A stretch of DNA of 46,022 nt from Robiginitalea sp. (lineage in GTDB: Bacteria > Bacteroidota > Bacteroidia > Flavobacteriales > Flavobacteriaceae), in NCBI GenBank assembly GCA_024638915.1, contig JAHEJJ010000019.1, forward strand, positions 1 through 46,022. The letters run 5' to 3'. This document shows positions 35,270 through 44,501 of the stretch, piece after piece (positions within the stretch are counted from its first letter, which is position 1; each line of letters opens with the position of its first letter). The notes below the pieces were generated by a model. The model saw only the letters and a program-made list of their open reading frames with translations, did not search any database and was not told the origin of the DNA. A program made the translations under genes and the position numbers.

Positions 35270-36958
35270 ATGAAAAAGAGATATGTTTATTATGCTTGTA
35301 TGTTTGCGATAGTTCTGGCGTGCAGCAAGGAATTTACACAAAAGCCGGCCATTGGGGCCTTAAGTGACGAAGCTATTCAGAATGAGCAAGGGGTAGAGCT
35401 TCTTTTAGTCGGAGCCTATTCTGCCCTGGATGGGATCAGAAATAATCAAGGCACCGATCCTTGGCAAGCAACTGGTGATAACTGGTGGTTCGATGTGATT
35501 GCCGATGATGCGCATAAAGGAAGTACAGACGGCGACCAACCTGATCTATTCTCAATAGAAGTTTATAATTGGAGTACTGCTAATCCTTATTTTTTCGGTA
35601 GGTGGAACGGTCTTTTTGCCGGGGTAAACCGTGCTAATGCCGTACTTGATCTAATCAGTAAGATAGAAGAAGGTGATTTCACCTCTCAGATTTCCGAAGC
35701 ACGGTTTCTCAGGGGGCATTACAACATGGAGCTGGTTAAGATCTATGGAAACGTACCCTATATTACAGAAGAGAATTTTGCCGCTGTAGAATTCAATCAG
35801 CCCAATCCGGGACCTATCTGGGATGAAATAGAGGCAGATTTACAGTTTGCGATAGACAATCTTCCTGACACACAGGCGGATCCCGGAAAACCAACCTCTA
35901 TGACAGCTCGTGCATTTAAAGGAAAGGCCCACATGTTACAAAATGAATTATCCGAGGCCAAGGGCTTGTTTGATGCCGTTATTGGGTCTGGTGATTATTC
36001 ATTGCTCCCGGAATTTTTGGATAATTTCAGGCTGGCTGGAGATAATAGTACTGAATCTATATTTGCTATTCAGTTTACAGCAGATGGCGGTCAGTCACTT
36101 AATGGAAATCAGGGGGGTACTTTGAACTTCCCCAATCCCGGCCCTTTTAGTTCTTGCTGCGGGTTTTATCAACCTACCCAGGACCTGGCAAACGCCTATC
36201 AAACAGATGCTGGTGGCCTTCCGCTATTGGACACCTTTAATCAGTCAGATATCGACAATGATTATGGAGTCAATAGTGCCGATGCTTTCACACCGCACGC
36301 TGGCAATCTGGATCCAAGGATAGACTACACGATCGGCCGCAGGGCTATCGATTACAACGGATATGGTCCTAATATCGGTAAAGACTGGATACGAGCTGCT
36401 TTTTCTGATATCTCCGGACCCTACCTTCCTAAAAAAAATGTTTACCAGGCTGGTGAAGACGGTAACGTAGGAACCGGGGCCTGGGGTCAGCAACACTCCG
36501 GCATCAACTACCACATCATGCGCTATGCTGATCTGTTACTGATGCGTGCTGAGATCGCCGTGGAAGAAAACGATCTTCCTACCGCACTTAGTATTGTAAA
36601 TCAAATCCGGGCCAGAGCAAGAGATGGATCTTATGTCCAAAATGAGGCTGGGACTGCCAATGCCGCAAACTATTTGATAAACGAATATGTATCTTTCGCT
36701 GATCAGGAAGAAGCCCGCAAAGCAGTCCGCTTCGAAAGACGCCTGGAACTCGCCATGGAAGGTCATCGGTTCTTCGATCTCAAACGCTGGGGTGTTACTG
36801 TAGATGTAATCAATACTTACGTTCAGAATGAAGCAAGAACCATCGAGAATTTTGGTCAGAAAGCTGGTACCTATATGACCACGATGGATCTATTGCCAAT
36901 TCCAATTATTGCAATTGATTTAAGTGGTGGTGTATTAACTCAGAATCCCGGATACTAA
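35270..36958 (+). CDS. susD: SusD/RagB-family glycan-binding outer membrane lipoprotein
   Basis: 562 residues. The lipoprotein signal ends at LAC (residue 18), so the protein is tethered on the cell surface with SusC. The SusD-like N-terminal part (GIGALSDEAI-type region through RNNQGTDPWQATGDNWWFDV) and the RagB/SusD C-terminal part are both present, with TPR-like helices such as RADLLLMRAEIAVEENDLPT and ending RFERRLELAMEGHRFFDLKR and LLPIPIIAIDL, classic for the family. It captures the glycan and closes the SusC lid. It lies 4 bp after susC and is followed by a strong terminator, so susC-susD form a two-gene transcript. Confidence 0.95.
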   Translation: MKKRYVYYACMFAIVLACSKEFTQKPAIGALSDEAIQNEQGVELLLVGAYSALDGIRNNQGTDPWQATGDNWWFDVIADDAHKGSTDGDQPDLFSIEVYNWSTANPYFFGRWNGLFAGVNRANAVLDLISKIEEGDFTSQISEARFLRGHYNMELVKIYGNVPYITEENFAAVEFNQPNPGPIWDEIEADLQFAIDNLPDTQADPGKPTSMTARAFKGKAHMLQNELSEAKGLFDAVIGSGDYSLLPEFLDNFRLAGDNSTESIFAIQFTADGGQSLNGNQGGTLNFPNPGPFSSCCGFYQPTQDLANAYQTDAGGLPLLDTFNQSDIDNDYGVNSADAFTPHAGNLDPRIDYTIGRRAIDYNGYGPNIGKDWIRAAFSDISGPYLPKKNVYQAGEDGNVGTGAWGQQHSGINYHIMRYADLLLMRAEIAVEENDLPTALSIVNQIRARARDGSYVQNEAGTANAANYLINEYVSFADQEEARKAVRFERRLELAMEGHRFFDLKRWGVTVDVINTYVQNEARTIENFGQKAGTYMTTMDLLPIPIIAIDLSGGVLTQNPGY

Positions 36959-36984
36959 ACAAACCGGAAAAGAGAACATAAATC

Positions 36985-37021
36985 AACGCGGGATCTCACC
37001 TCAAGAGATCTCGCGTTTTTT
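36985..37021 (+). terminator. Intrinsic terminator after susC-susD
   Basis: A 13-base arm at 36985-36997 pairs with 37005-37017 across a 7-base loop (36998-37004), with one G-U pair, followed by a run of T to 37021. This is a textbook rho-independent terminator 26 bases after the susD stop. It separates susCD from the VCBS gene. Confidence 0.9.
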
Positions 37022-37043
37022 ATGGCTTCATATTACGATTGCT

Positions 37044-37051
37044 TATATTTG
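37044..37051 (+). promoter_or_regulatory. Bacteroidota-type -7 box for the VCBS lipoprotein gene
   Basis: TATATTTG, a perfect TAnnTTTG match, lies between the susCD terminator and the ATG at 37075, giving a leader of about 17 bases. No -33 TTG at standard spacing. Its place just after a terminator makes it more convincing. Confidence 0.6.
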
Positions 37052-37074
37052 ATCTTCTCTAAATCTATTTTTGA

Positions 37075-40000
37075 ATGCATCGATTTCTCCTCATAGCACT
37101 AGGCACAATTGTCATCTTTTCCTGCTCGGAAAAAAGGGGCGAGCCTGCGCTGTTCCAACGACTCGAATCTGCCGAGACGGGTATTGATTTCGAAAACAAT
37201 CTCACTGAAAACGATTCCTTAAACTATTTCACATACTCTTACCTCTATATGGGTGGTGGTATATCCGCCGGGGATATAAATAACGATGGGTTGATCGACT
37301 TGTTTTTTACCGGCAATATGGTGCCCAATAAATTGTATTTGAACAAAGGTAACCTCCAGTTTGAGGATATTACGGAAAAAGCAGGGATCGCAGGCGATGA
37401 TCGTTGGTATACCGGTGTGACTATGGCCGATGTTAATAATGATGGCTATCTGGATATCTACTGTTCTGTGGGCGGCAAATTCGGGCCAAAGGAGAATCAA
37501 TTGTTTATAAATCAGGGAAATCTAACTTTTACCGAACAAGCCGCAAACTATGGGCTGGACGATAAAGGAAATAGCGTACAGGCTACTTTTTTTGACTACG
37601 ACAAAGACGGGGACCTAGATATGTACCTGGCCAATTATCCCCCTACTCCATTTAACGCTCCTAATCAGTACTATCTTTTTAAAACCCAATACCCCAGGGA
37701 AATTGAAACCGACAAACTCTTCCAAAACAACAGCGGAAAGTTTACCGATGTGGCCGAAAAGGCAGGCTTGCGTTCTTTTGGATTATCACTGAGTGCCACA
37801 GTAGGTGATCTAAATGCCGATGGTTGGCCTGATATCTATATATCGAATGACTTCAGCACACCCGATTATCTCTTTATCAATAACCAGGATGGTACGTTTA
37901 GCGAACAGCTGCGTAACCTTACCAAAAATACCTCCTTCTATGGAATGGGCGTAGATATTGCGGACTTCAACAACGATACCTGGCTGGATATTATGCAGGC
38001 CGATATGACCGCCAAAGATAATCGGAGATCTAAAGCTAATATGGCCAGCATGAATCCTGATCTTTTCTGGAGCACCGTAAATGCAGGTTTTCATTATCAA
38101 TATATGCAGAACAGCCTGCAGCTTAATAATGGTCTCCTAAAAGATTCCTTACCCGATTTTAGCAATATTTCCCGTCTGGCAGGGGTTTCCTCAACCGACT
38201 GGAGCTGGGGACCGCTTTTCGCCGATCTTGATAATGACGGCTGGAAAGACCTTTATGTTTCAAACGGTACCCGTCGAGAAATCAACAATCGGGACTATTT
38301 CTTGCAACGTGAGGCAGAAAGCAACCCTATGGACAGTTTGCTGCAAAGAAGTCTGGCTATCCCATCAGAAAAAATAGACAACTTCGTCTTTAGAAATAAG
38401 CGCGATCTGACCTTTGAACAGGTTAACCAGGAGTGGGGCCTGGAATTCAATGGATTTTCCAATGGTTCTGTCTATGCCGATCTAGATAATGACGGAGATC
38501 TGGAGATCGTAATCAATAACATCGACGACCGTGCCATTATATTCGAAAACCATGCCTCCACGCGCTCTAATTATGTCAGCATGAAATTTAAGGGCCCCGA
38601 GAAAAATAAATTTGGGATTGGGGTTAAAGTAATTCTGAAACAAGGTGACATCAAACAGTTTCAGGAACTTACCCTAAGCAGGGGTTTCCAATCTTCCGTG
38701 GCCCCCGGATTTCATTTTGGCCTTGGCGATAAGGCCATTATAGACACCTTGGAAGTTCAATGGCCCGATGGTAGGATAGAAATACTCAAGAAGGTGGCGG
38801 CCAACCAGGAATTGATTATAGATCATGCCAATTCAACGACAGCAAAAGGCGAAATGGCTGCGACCAAGAAATTATTGTTCGGTACCGTTCAGGAAAGTTT
38901 GGCTCCTGTGCGTCATCAGCATCGAGAGAACTACTACGACGATTTTGCCAAAGAAATACTGCTTCCACACCAAACATCTACCTTCGGGCCCAGTGTAGCC
39001 GTAGGAGATTTGAACGGGGATGATTTGGATGATTTGGTAGTTGGAGGGGCAAGTGGCCAGTCAACTGCCGTTTTTCTACAAGAGGAACAGGGTGGCTTCA
39101 CGCGTTTGGATTCACAGGTTTTTGAAGACGAGAGGAATTACGAAGACCTTGGGATAGAACTCATCGATGCCAATGGCGATGGATTTGCAGACCTCTACCT
39201 CGTGAGCGGTGGTAATGAGTTTGAACCCGGATCGGAGCTCTTACAAGACCGGCTTTATATCAACGATGGGAAGGCCAGTTTTGTCAAATCGGAAAGTGCC
39301 CTGCCTGAAATTAAGACAAGTGGCTCTAGAGTCCATAGTTTTGACTACGATAAGGACGGGGACGCTGATCTGCTGGTTTGTGGGCGACTGGTCCCTGGTA
39401 ATTACCCGATGCCTGCCGATAGTTATTTACTCGAAAATATAAGTGCCGATGGCCAAACCAGATTTATAGATGTGACCGACACCAAAGCCCCCGGACTGCG
39501 TAAATTAGGACTGGCCACAGATGCGCTCTGGACGGATTATGATGGAGATGGAGATGCCGATATCTTCATCGTTGGCGAATGGATGCCACTAACCATATTC
39601 AAGAATAATGGCGGAACATTTATCGATGTTTCCAAAAACCTGCTTACTGAGGACAGTACAGGATGGTGGTTCAGTCTTGCAGAAGGCGACTTTGACAAAG
39701 ACGGTGACCCGGACTATGTGGTGGGCAACCTGGGGCTTAATTATAAATACAAGGCCAGGGCAAACGAAACTTTTGATATCTACTATAATGATTTTGATAA
39801 TTCCGGTACAGGCGATATTGTACTGAGTTATTTTAACGGCGGTAAAAAATATCCGCTAAGGGGAAGAGAATGCTCCTCTCAGCAAATGCCGGGTATAAAA
39901 AAGAAATTCGGAGACTATGCCTCTTTCTCCACCGCTACCCTTGAAGATGTTTATACCGAAGAATATCTGGAGTCCTCATTGCATTACCAGGTAAAATCTT

Positions 40001-40413
40001 TTGGGAGTATCTATCTTGAGAATGAGGGAGGATCACTTGTTCCACATAGGCTTCCCATAGCTGCGCAGTTATCATCTATCAACCAGATACTGGTAAAAGA
40101 CTTCGATGGTGACCAACTACTCGATGTGGTCCTTGCTGGAAATTTACACGGATCCGAAGTAGAAACCCCCAGAAATGATGCGAGTATCGGACTGTTTCTT
40201 AAGGGTGACGGCAGTGGTAAGCTGAAGGCCATTACCAACAGGGAATCCGGACTCTATGCCCCTGGAGATGTAAAAGATATGGCCACGATCTCCATAGGAA
40301 AATCTGAGTACATCGTGGTCGCTAAAAACAACGATTACCTTCAATTCATCGAGGTGCACACCGCTGGGTCTAAAGATGATTTAATTGTTCAAGGGCGTCC
40401 TCAACCGAAGTAG
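37075..40413 (+). CDS. Surface VCBS/FG-GAP repeat lipoprotein with ASPIC/UnbV domain (CRTAC1 family)
   Basis: 1112 residues. A lipoprotein signal ends in FSC (Cys 17). At least twelve calcium-loop repeats of the D-x-D/N-x-D-G type are visible, for example [56 protein letters not shown] and [11 protein letters not shown], which build beta-propellers like integrin FG-GAP blades. Between two blocks of repeats, about 505-590, is an ASPIC/UnbV domain ([37 protein letters not shown]). Such proteins often accompany SusCD in marine Flavobacteriia; a glycan-binding or surface scaffold role is an inference. It has its own promoter, and its last 44 bases overlap tail to tail with the YyaL-type gene. Confidence 0.9.
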   Translation: MHRFLLIALGTIVIFSCSEKRGEPALFQRLESAETGIDFENNLTENDSLNYFTYSYLYMGGGISAGDINNDGLIDLFFTGNMVPNKLYLNKGNLQFEDITEKAGIAGDDRWYTGVTMADVNNDGYLDIYCSVGGKFGPKENQLFINQGNLTFTEQAANYGLDDKGNSVQATFFDYDKDGDLDMYLANYPPTPFNAPNQYYLFKTQYPREIETDKLFQNNSGKFTDVAEKAGLRSFGLSLSATVGDLNADGWPDIYISNDFSTPDYLFINNQDGTFSEQLRNLTKNTSFYGMGVDIADFNNDTWLDIMQADMTAKDNRRSKANMASMNPDLFWSTVNAGFHYQYMQNSLQLNNGLLKDSLPDFSNISRLAGVSSTDWSWGPLFADLDNDGWKDLYVSNGTRREINNRDYFLQREAESNPMDSLLQRSLAIPSEKIDNFVFRNKRDLTFEQVNQEWGLEFNGFSNGSVYADLDNDGDLEIVINNIDDRAIIFENHASTRSNYVSMKFKGPEKNKFGIGVKVILKQGDIKQFQELTLSRGFQSSVAPGFHFGLGDKAIIDTLEVQWPDGRIEILKKVAANQELIIDHANSTTAKGEMAATKKLLFGTVQESLAPVRHQHRENYYDDFAKEILLPHQTSTFGPSVAVGDLNGDDLDDLVVGGASGQSTAVFLQEEQGGFTRLDSQVFEDERNYEDLGIELIDANGDGFADLYLVSGGNEFEPGSELLQDRLYINDGKASFVKSESALPEIKTSGSRVHSFDYDKDGDADLLVCGRLVPGNYPMPADSYLLENISADGQTRFIDVTDTKAPGLRKLGLATDALWTDYDGDGDADIFIVGEWMPLTIFKNNGGTFIDVSKNLLTEDSTGWWFSLAEGDFDKDGDPDYVVGNLGLNYKYKARANETFDIYYNDFDNSGTGDIVLSYFNGGKKYPLRGRECSSQQMPGIKKKFGDYASFSTATLEDVYTEEYLESSLHYQVKSFGSIYLENEGGSLVPHRLPIAAQLSSINQILVKDFDGDQLLDVVLAGNLHGSEVETPRNDASIGLFLKGDGSGKLKAITNRESGLYAPGDVKDMATISIGKSEYIVVAKNNDYLQFIEVHTAGSKDDLIVQGRPQPK

Positions 40414-42472
40414 TGGGCAGCTTACAACTGTTATTCTGGCACACGAAGATATAGGTCTCATCCTCAAAATACCGATCTTTAAAAAGTGGTAGTTCACTCT
40501 TATTATTACTCGCCACGATTAGTGTATTGGGCAAAGATTTGGTCTGCAACTTTCTGGCAGTAGATAATGCCCTACTCCCCACAACAGCAATCTCATAGTA
40601 TGGGAAGGTGTTGTTAAGCAGCAAACTGCCCCATTCCGTATAATTAGAACCATCCTCCACAAAAGCAGGCATTACGACCTCAACAGCCTTTTCCACAGAC
40701 CTGAGTGCCGTGGTATCGTAAAGAATATGACCCAATTTCAACCGATTCCTGAACAATACGGCATTTGGTGAAGGCATCACCCCGTCGTTGATCTTTACAA
40801 TTTTTGAGATCAGGTCGCTATTGCGCTTATATCGGAAAAGCGGAGAACCGGAGTCCCTGAATTCGTCGTTTACAATTTTATTGAATTTTTGAGCCCATTC
40901 CAGGTATTCAATCTTTGCGGTCACCTCGTAGAGAGAGATAACCGCAGCCGTTAAATAAGTATAATCGTCCAGGAAACCATCGATCCTCCTGCCATTCTTC
41001 TTGTAGGAGTGAGTCAAATATTCACCGTTATAACTCTTCTCGATCAGAAATTGGAAGGTAGCCTCAGCGGCCTCGAGGAACTTTTCATCACCAAAACTTT
41101 TATAAGCTTCTGTCAATCCCTCGATCAGCAATGCATTCCAGGAGGTGATCACCTTATCGTCGAGCCCAGGTCGGATCCTTTGCTGCCTCGTTGTGAGCAA
41201 TTCTTCCTTCCAGCTTTGTACCAGAGTTTTGAACTCTTTAATGTTCTGAGAATGTTTGGCCGCGAAATCAAAATCGAATTCCGGTTTGTTTAAAACATAA
41301 TTGTCTTCCTCCCATGCCGTGCCCGGCTTTATAGCATAGTATTCCGCAAATAGATCGAAGTCCGAGCCCAAAACTTTCCGTAGCTCTTCCGCTGTCCAGA
41401 TATAAAATTTGCCTTCTTCCCCTTCACTATCCGCGTCGATCGCTGAATAATAACCTCCCCCAGGGTTTTTCATCTCCCTTTCCAAAAACGCATAGGTCTG
41501 ATATACCAATTCCTTATATTCCGGAACCTTAAATTGTCTATACGCTTTCGCATACAAGCCCAGGAGCTGGGCATTGTCGTATAGCATTTTTTCGAAATGG
41601 GGCACCTTCCAGTAAGGATCCGTGCTATATCTGAAAAACCCTCCGCCAACATGATCATAAATCCCGCCCAGCATTACCTTATCCAGGGTATTTTTTACAT
41701 GATCCATCACTTCCTGCTGGCCTGTAAGTACTCCATAGTCTAGCAAAAAACTTTGATTGGAGGGAAGTGCAAATTTTTGTCTTCCCTGATTCCCTCCCCA
41801 CTCCTTATCCCAAATAGGAATCCATTTTGTTAGGCTTTCCTCCAGCAGTTCTCTTTTTAACCCTGCACTGTTTTCATCGGGCAGTATCAGGTTGACTTCC
41901 TGGACCCCCGCCGCTACCCTATCGGCGTATTCTCTCGCGCGGGCCGGATCGTCACGGTACATTTTACTGATCTCTGTAATAACTTTCTTCCATTGCGCAT
42001 TTGTGTGATAGGTTCCCCCGTACAGTGGTTTTCCGTCGGGCAGTGTAATAACATTCAGCGGCCAGCCTCCACTTCCTTTAATAAGTTGAAGTGCTGTCAT
42101 ATATACCTGATCCACATCGGGGCGCTCTTCCCGGTCGACTTTGATGTTGATAAAATTTTCATTCATTAAGGCAGCGATATCCTCATCTTCAAAAGTTTCC
42201 TTTTCCATCACATGACACCAATGACAGGAGGAATAACCTATGCTTACCAGCACCAGTTTATCTTTAGCTTTAGCTTCTTCCAATGCCTCCTTGCTCCAGG
42301 CTCTCCAATTCACGGGATTATGAGCGTGTTGCAACAGATATGGACTGGTTTCTTCAATTAATGCATTTGTATATTTATGCGCTTGCTCCGCAGTTTTATT
42401 TTCCTTGCACGAAATAAACAATACAGCCATACTAAGGCATAACAACTGGATATTTACGTCTTTTATTCTCAA
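40370..42472 (-). CDS. YyaL/DUF255-type thioredoxin-domain lipoprotein (spermatogenesis-associated protein 20 family)
   Basis: 700 residues from TTG 42472. This start is chosen because it gives a lipoprotein signal ending LFISC, and because a perfect -7 box at 42498-42505 would place transcription start downstream of the alternative ATG at 42511. An N-terminal DUF255 thioredoxin-like domain has [37 protein letters not shown] (CxxC) and [14 protein letters not shown]. The rest is an (alpha/alpha)6 barrel: [49 protein letters not shown] and [16 protein letters not shown]. The family resembles sugar epimerase-like barrels, but its reaction is not established. Export as a lipoprotein is inferred. 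It overlaps the VCBS gene tail to tail by 44 bp. Confidence 0.88.
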   Translation of the reverse strand: MRIKDVNIQLLCLSMAVLFISCKENKTAEQAHKYTNALIEETSPYLLQHAHNPVNWRAWSKEALEEAKAKDKLVLVSIGYSSCHWCHVMEKETFEDEDIAALMNENFINIKVDREERPDVDQVYMTALQLIKGSGGWPLNVITLPDGKPLYGGTYHTNAQWKKVITEISKMYRDDPARAREYADRVAAGVQEVNLILPDENSAGLKRELLEESLTKWIPIWDKEWGGNQGRQKFALPSNQSFLLDYGVLTGQQEVMDHVKNTLDKVMLGGIYDHVGGGFFRYSTDPYWKVPHFEKMLYDNAQLLGLYAKAYRQFKVPEYKELVYQTYAFLEREMKNPGGGYYSAIDADSEGEEGKFYIWTAEELRKVLGSDFDLFAEYYAIKPGTAWEEDNYVLNKPEFDFDFAAKHSQNIKEFKTLVQSWKEELLTTRQQRIRPGLDDKVITSWNALLIEGLTEAYKSFGDEKFLEAAEATFQFLIEKSYNGEYLTHSYKKNGRRIDGFLDDYTYLTAAVISLYEVTAKIEYLEWAQKFNKIVNDEFRDSGSPLFRYKRNSDLISKIVKINDGVMPSPNAVLFRNRLKLGHILYDTTALRSVEKAVEVVMPAFVEDGSNYTEWGSLLLNNTFPYYEIAVVGSRALSTARKLQTKSLPNTLIVASNNKSELPLFKDRYFEDETYIFVCQNNSCKLPTTSVEDALEQLNHL

Positions 42473-42497
42473 TTGATCTCTTGATTTAATCAGAAGG

Positions 42498-42505
42498 CAA
42501 AAGTA
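42498..42505 (-). promoter_or_regulatory. Bacteroidota-type -7 box for the YyaL-type gene
   Basis: The minus strand reads TACTTTTG, a perfect TAnnTTTG match, just after the sulfatase remnant and 25 bases before the TTG at 42472. It supports the TTG rather than the upstream ATG as start. No -33 TTG at standard spacing. Confidence 0.55.
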
Positions 42506-42531
42506 CAACACATGATCTTATGTATGGGCAC

Positions 42532-42884
42532 TCAGTAATCATTTTGATGCTTAAAGTCACCAAAACGATATTTGATGGTTTCTTTCAAGAGAACTTGCAT
42601 ACCACCAGTCCCTTCGAACCATCGATAAAGCGCAAGAGGCATCGATCTGGTTTCTTCCTGTAATTCTGGATCACCGATAAGGTTATGCTTTTCGGCGGAA
42701 TCTTCTTGACGGTCATATAGTTCGATCCGATCCCGGATGCCATGATTGAAGAAGTATTTGTAACGATCAGTGCACATTCCGAAAACCTTAGGGATCATTA
42801 GGAAGTCGTATTCCCAAACATTGGTAATACCAAGCAAAGCAACCCGGATAGCATGGCTATCATCTTCAAAATTCTTTCACACAT
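42532..42884 (-). pseudogene. Decayed sulfatase: signal-peptide start joined out of frame to the sulfatase C-terminus
   Basis: The minus-strand frame ending at 42532 encodes about 100 residues that match the C-terminal end of family S1 sulfatases: NVWEYDFLMIPKVFG, TDRYKYFFNHGIRDRIELYD, a DSAEKHNLIGDPEL stretch and TGGMQVLLKETIKYRFGD. No catalytic N-terminal domain is present; that frame is closed by a TGA at 42877. In another frame, ATG 42884, only 2 bp after the stop of the esterase gene, opens 28 codons that look like a signal peptide (MCERILKMIAMLSGLLCLVL, then PMFG), ending at 42798. The two pieces meet near 42815-42825. I infer an internal deletion, out of frame, of a formerly full-length sulfatase. 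The protein is almost certainly inactive. Confidence 0.75.
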
Positions 42885-42886
42885 TT

Positions 42887-43621
42887 TTAATCGGACAAGC
42901 TTTGCCTGGTAAACCAGCTATACAGCGAATCGGTCTGGTAGGCCAAATGCCACGCTTCGTGGCCAATATCAGCATATTTGGTGAATTTTACTTCATATCC
43001 CATTTGCCTCAACCTGTTCACCATGGCCTCAGATTCATCAATGTCAATTATACGGTCTTCCTGCCCGTGGAACACCCAAATGGGCATTTCTTTATTGATC
43101 CATGAAGCATAGGGTAAAGGGGTCATACCACATACCACTGCCATGGCCGCGAAAGTATCGGGATATTGTACAGCCAACTCCCAGGAAGCTGTCCCGCCAC
43201 GGCTCAGGCCGGTGAGGTAGATTCTCTTCGGGTCGATCCTATGTTCATTGACAACATGTTCCAACAATTGCATCACTGCGCGGGTATTCCAAAATAACTT
43301 TTTATGTGGGTGCTGCGGGGCTAAAATCAGGAACGGAAATCGCTTTCCTTCGACAATCATCTTCGGAGGTCCGCCCGTCTGTAAGTTTTCAAGAGTACCT
43401 CCTGCCTCACCACCACCATGAAGGAATAAAAGTAGTGGGTAATCTTTATTGGCATGCTGCTCGTAATCCTCAGGAAAGTATAGATAGTATTTAAATGTCT
43501 CGTGGTTAACAATTTCCAATTGATCCTCGAGAAGATTGGGCTGGCTATTACAGCCATTGATAAGCGAAAACCACAAAGCGATTACCAAATTCCTTTGAAA
43601 TAGGTATAAAACTCTTTTCAT
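42887..43621 (-). CDS. Alpha/beta-hydrolase (phospholipase/carboxylesterase or PHB-depolymerase-like) lipoprotein
   Basis: 244 residues. A lipoprotein-type N-terminus ends in LINGC (about residue 24). The hydrolase fold shows YPLLLFLHGGGEAGG (oxyanion region), the nucleophile elbow GLSRGG (Ser near residue 148), IWVFHGQEDRIIDI for the acid and the catalytic His in DIGHEAWHLAY. The overall pattern resembles secreted esterases related to feruloyl/acetyl esterases and LpqC-like PHB depolymerases that deacylate polysaccharides; the substrate is unknown. It lies 6 bp after the KDPG-type aldolase gene and 2 bp before the sulfatase remnant's original start, so the three formed one operon. A peptidase role is less likely because of the small size. 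Confidence 0.82.
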   Translation of the reverse strand: MKRVLYLFQRNLVIALWFSLINGCNSQPNLLEDQLEIVNHETFKYYLYFPEDYEQHANKDYPLLLFLHGGGEAGGTLENLQTGGPPKMIVEGKRFPFLILAPQHPHKKLFWNTRAVMQLLEHVVNEHRIDPKRIYLTGLSRGGTASWELAVQYPDTFAAMAVVCGMTPLPYASWINKEMPIWVFHGQEDRIIDIDESEAMVNRLRQMGYEVKFTKYADIGHEAWHLAYQTDSLYSWFTRQSLSD

Positions 43622-43627
43622 CTTCTT

Positions 43628-44299
43628 CTACATTTTGTCCCGCACTGAACGAAGCAGGGAGAGCACATCAGCTACCTCCTCCTGAATCTGTGCAAACTTG
43701 CCCTTTTCTATGAGTTTACGGGAAAAGAGTTGTGATCCCATCCCTACACAACTCACCCCGGCACTGAACCAATCACTCAGATTTTCTGCGGTGGGCTTTA
43801 CCCCGCCGGTGGGCATTAGTTTCACTTCAGGCAGGACCGATTTAACAGCACCCGCAAAGGCCGGTCCAAGTACATTACCCGGAAAGATCTTTACCAGCCA
43901 GGCACCAAGATTAATAGCGGTATTAACCTCTGTGATCGTACCGCAACCGGGGACCCATAATATTCCCCTTTTATTCATACGGTGAGCGATTTCTGGTATA
44001 AGGCCAGGCGAAACTATGAATTGGGCCCCGATATCAAGATATTGGTCGGCCTGCTCCGGTGTCCAGATCGTACCGATTCCCAGGATCAGGTCTTCTTTGC
44101 CAGCGGCTATCCGGGCAAGATGCTCGAATACCTGAATAGCATTATCCCCGCGATTAGTAAATTCGAAGACCCTGACACCCGCGTCATAGGAGTTGATCAT
44201 TACCTCAGCTGCCGTTTCCGCATCAGAATGATTAAAAACAGGGACTAACCCTGTTATCTCCATTTTTGCAATAATCTCTGTGGGGGTAAAAGTCTCCAT
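43628..44299 (-). CDS. KDPG/KHG aldolase-family protein (2-dehydro-3-deoxy-phosphogluconate aldolase-like)
   Basis: 223 residues from ATG 44299 (METFTPTEIIAKMEITGLVP), preferred over the longer frame at 44338 because family members begin here. A TIM barrel with VFEFTNRGDNA (catalytic Glu), an LGIGTIWTPEQADQYLDIGA segment, FIVSPGL, and WLVKIFPGN with the Schiff-base Lys, then KLMPTGGVKPT. The family cleaves KDPG to pyruvate and glyceraldehyde-3-phosphate, or 4-hydroxy-2-oxoglutarate to pyruvate and glyoxylate. No KDG kinase or dehydratase is in the window, so the upstream pathway must lie elsewhere. First gene of the aldolase-esterase-sulfatase remnant operon; no perfect -7 box is seen in the 202 bp before it. 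Confidence 0.88.
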   Translation of the reverse strand: METFTPTEIIAKMEITGLVPVFNHSDAETAAEVMINSYDAGVRVFEFTNRGDNAIQVFEHLARIAAGKEDLILGIGTIWTPEQADQYLDIGAQFIVSPGLIPEIAHRMNKRGILWVPGCGTITEVNTAINLGAWLVKIFPGNVLGPAFAGAVKSVLPEVKLMPTGGVKPTAENLSDWFSAGVSCVGMGSQLFSRKLIEKGKFAQIQEEVADVLSLLRSVRDKM

Positions 44300-44501
44300 A
44301 ATCAAACCGATGATGTAAATCTGTTTAAAAAGAGACATTTTATTATATCTCCCTTGCCTAACTTAATCTATCTAACCGGTGTGAATACCTATCCCGGAGA
44401 CCAAACAAACCCATCGGGCTCATTGGTGGTTTAAAATAACAATTTTGAAGCTTAGGTTCACAGAATTGATCTCTTTTTCCAAAAGATGCTCTGGCGTGTT
44501 A

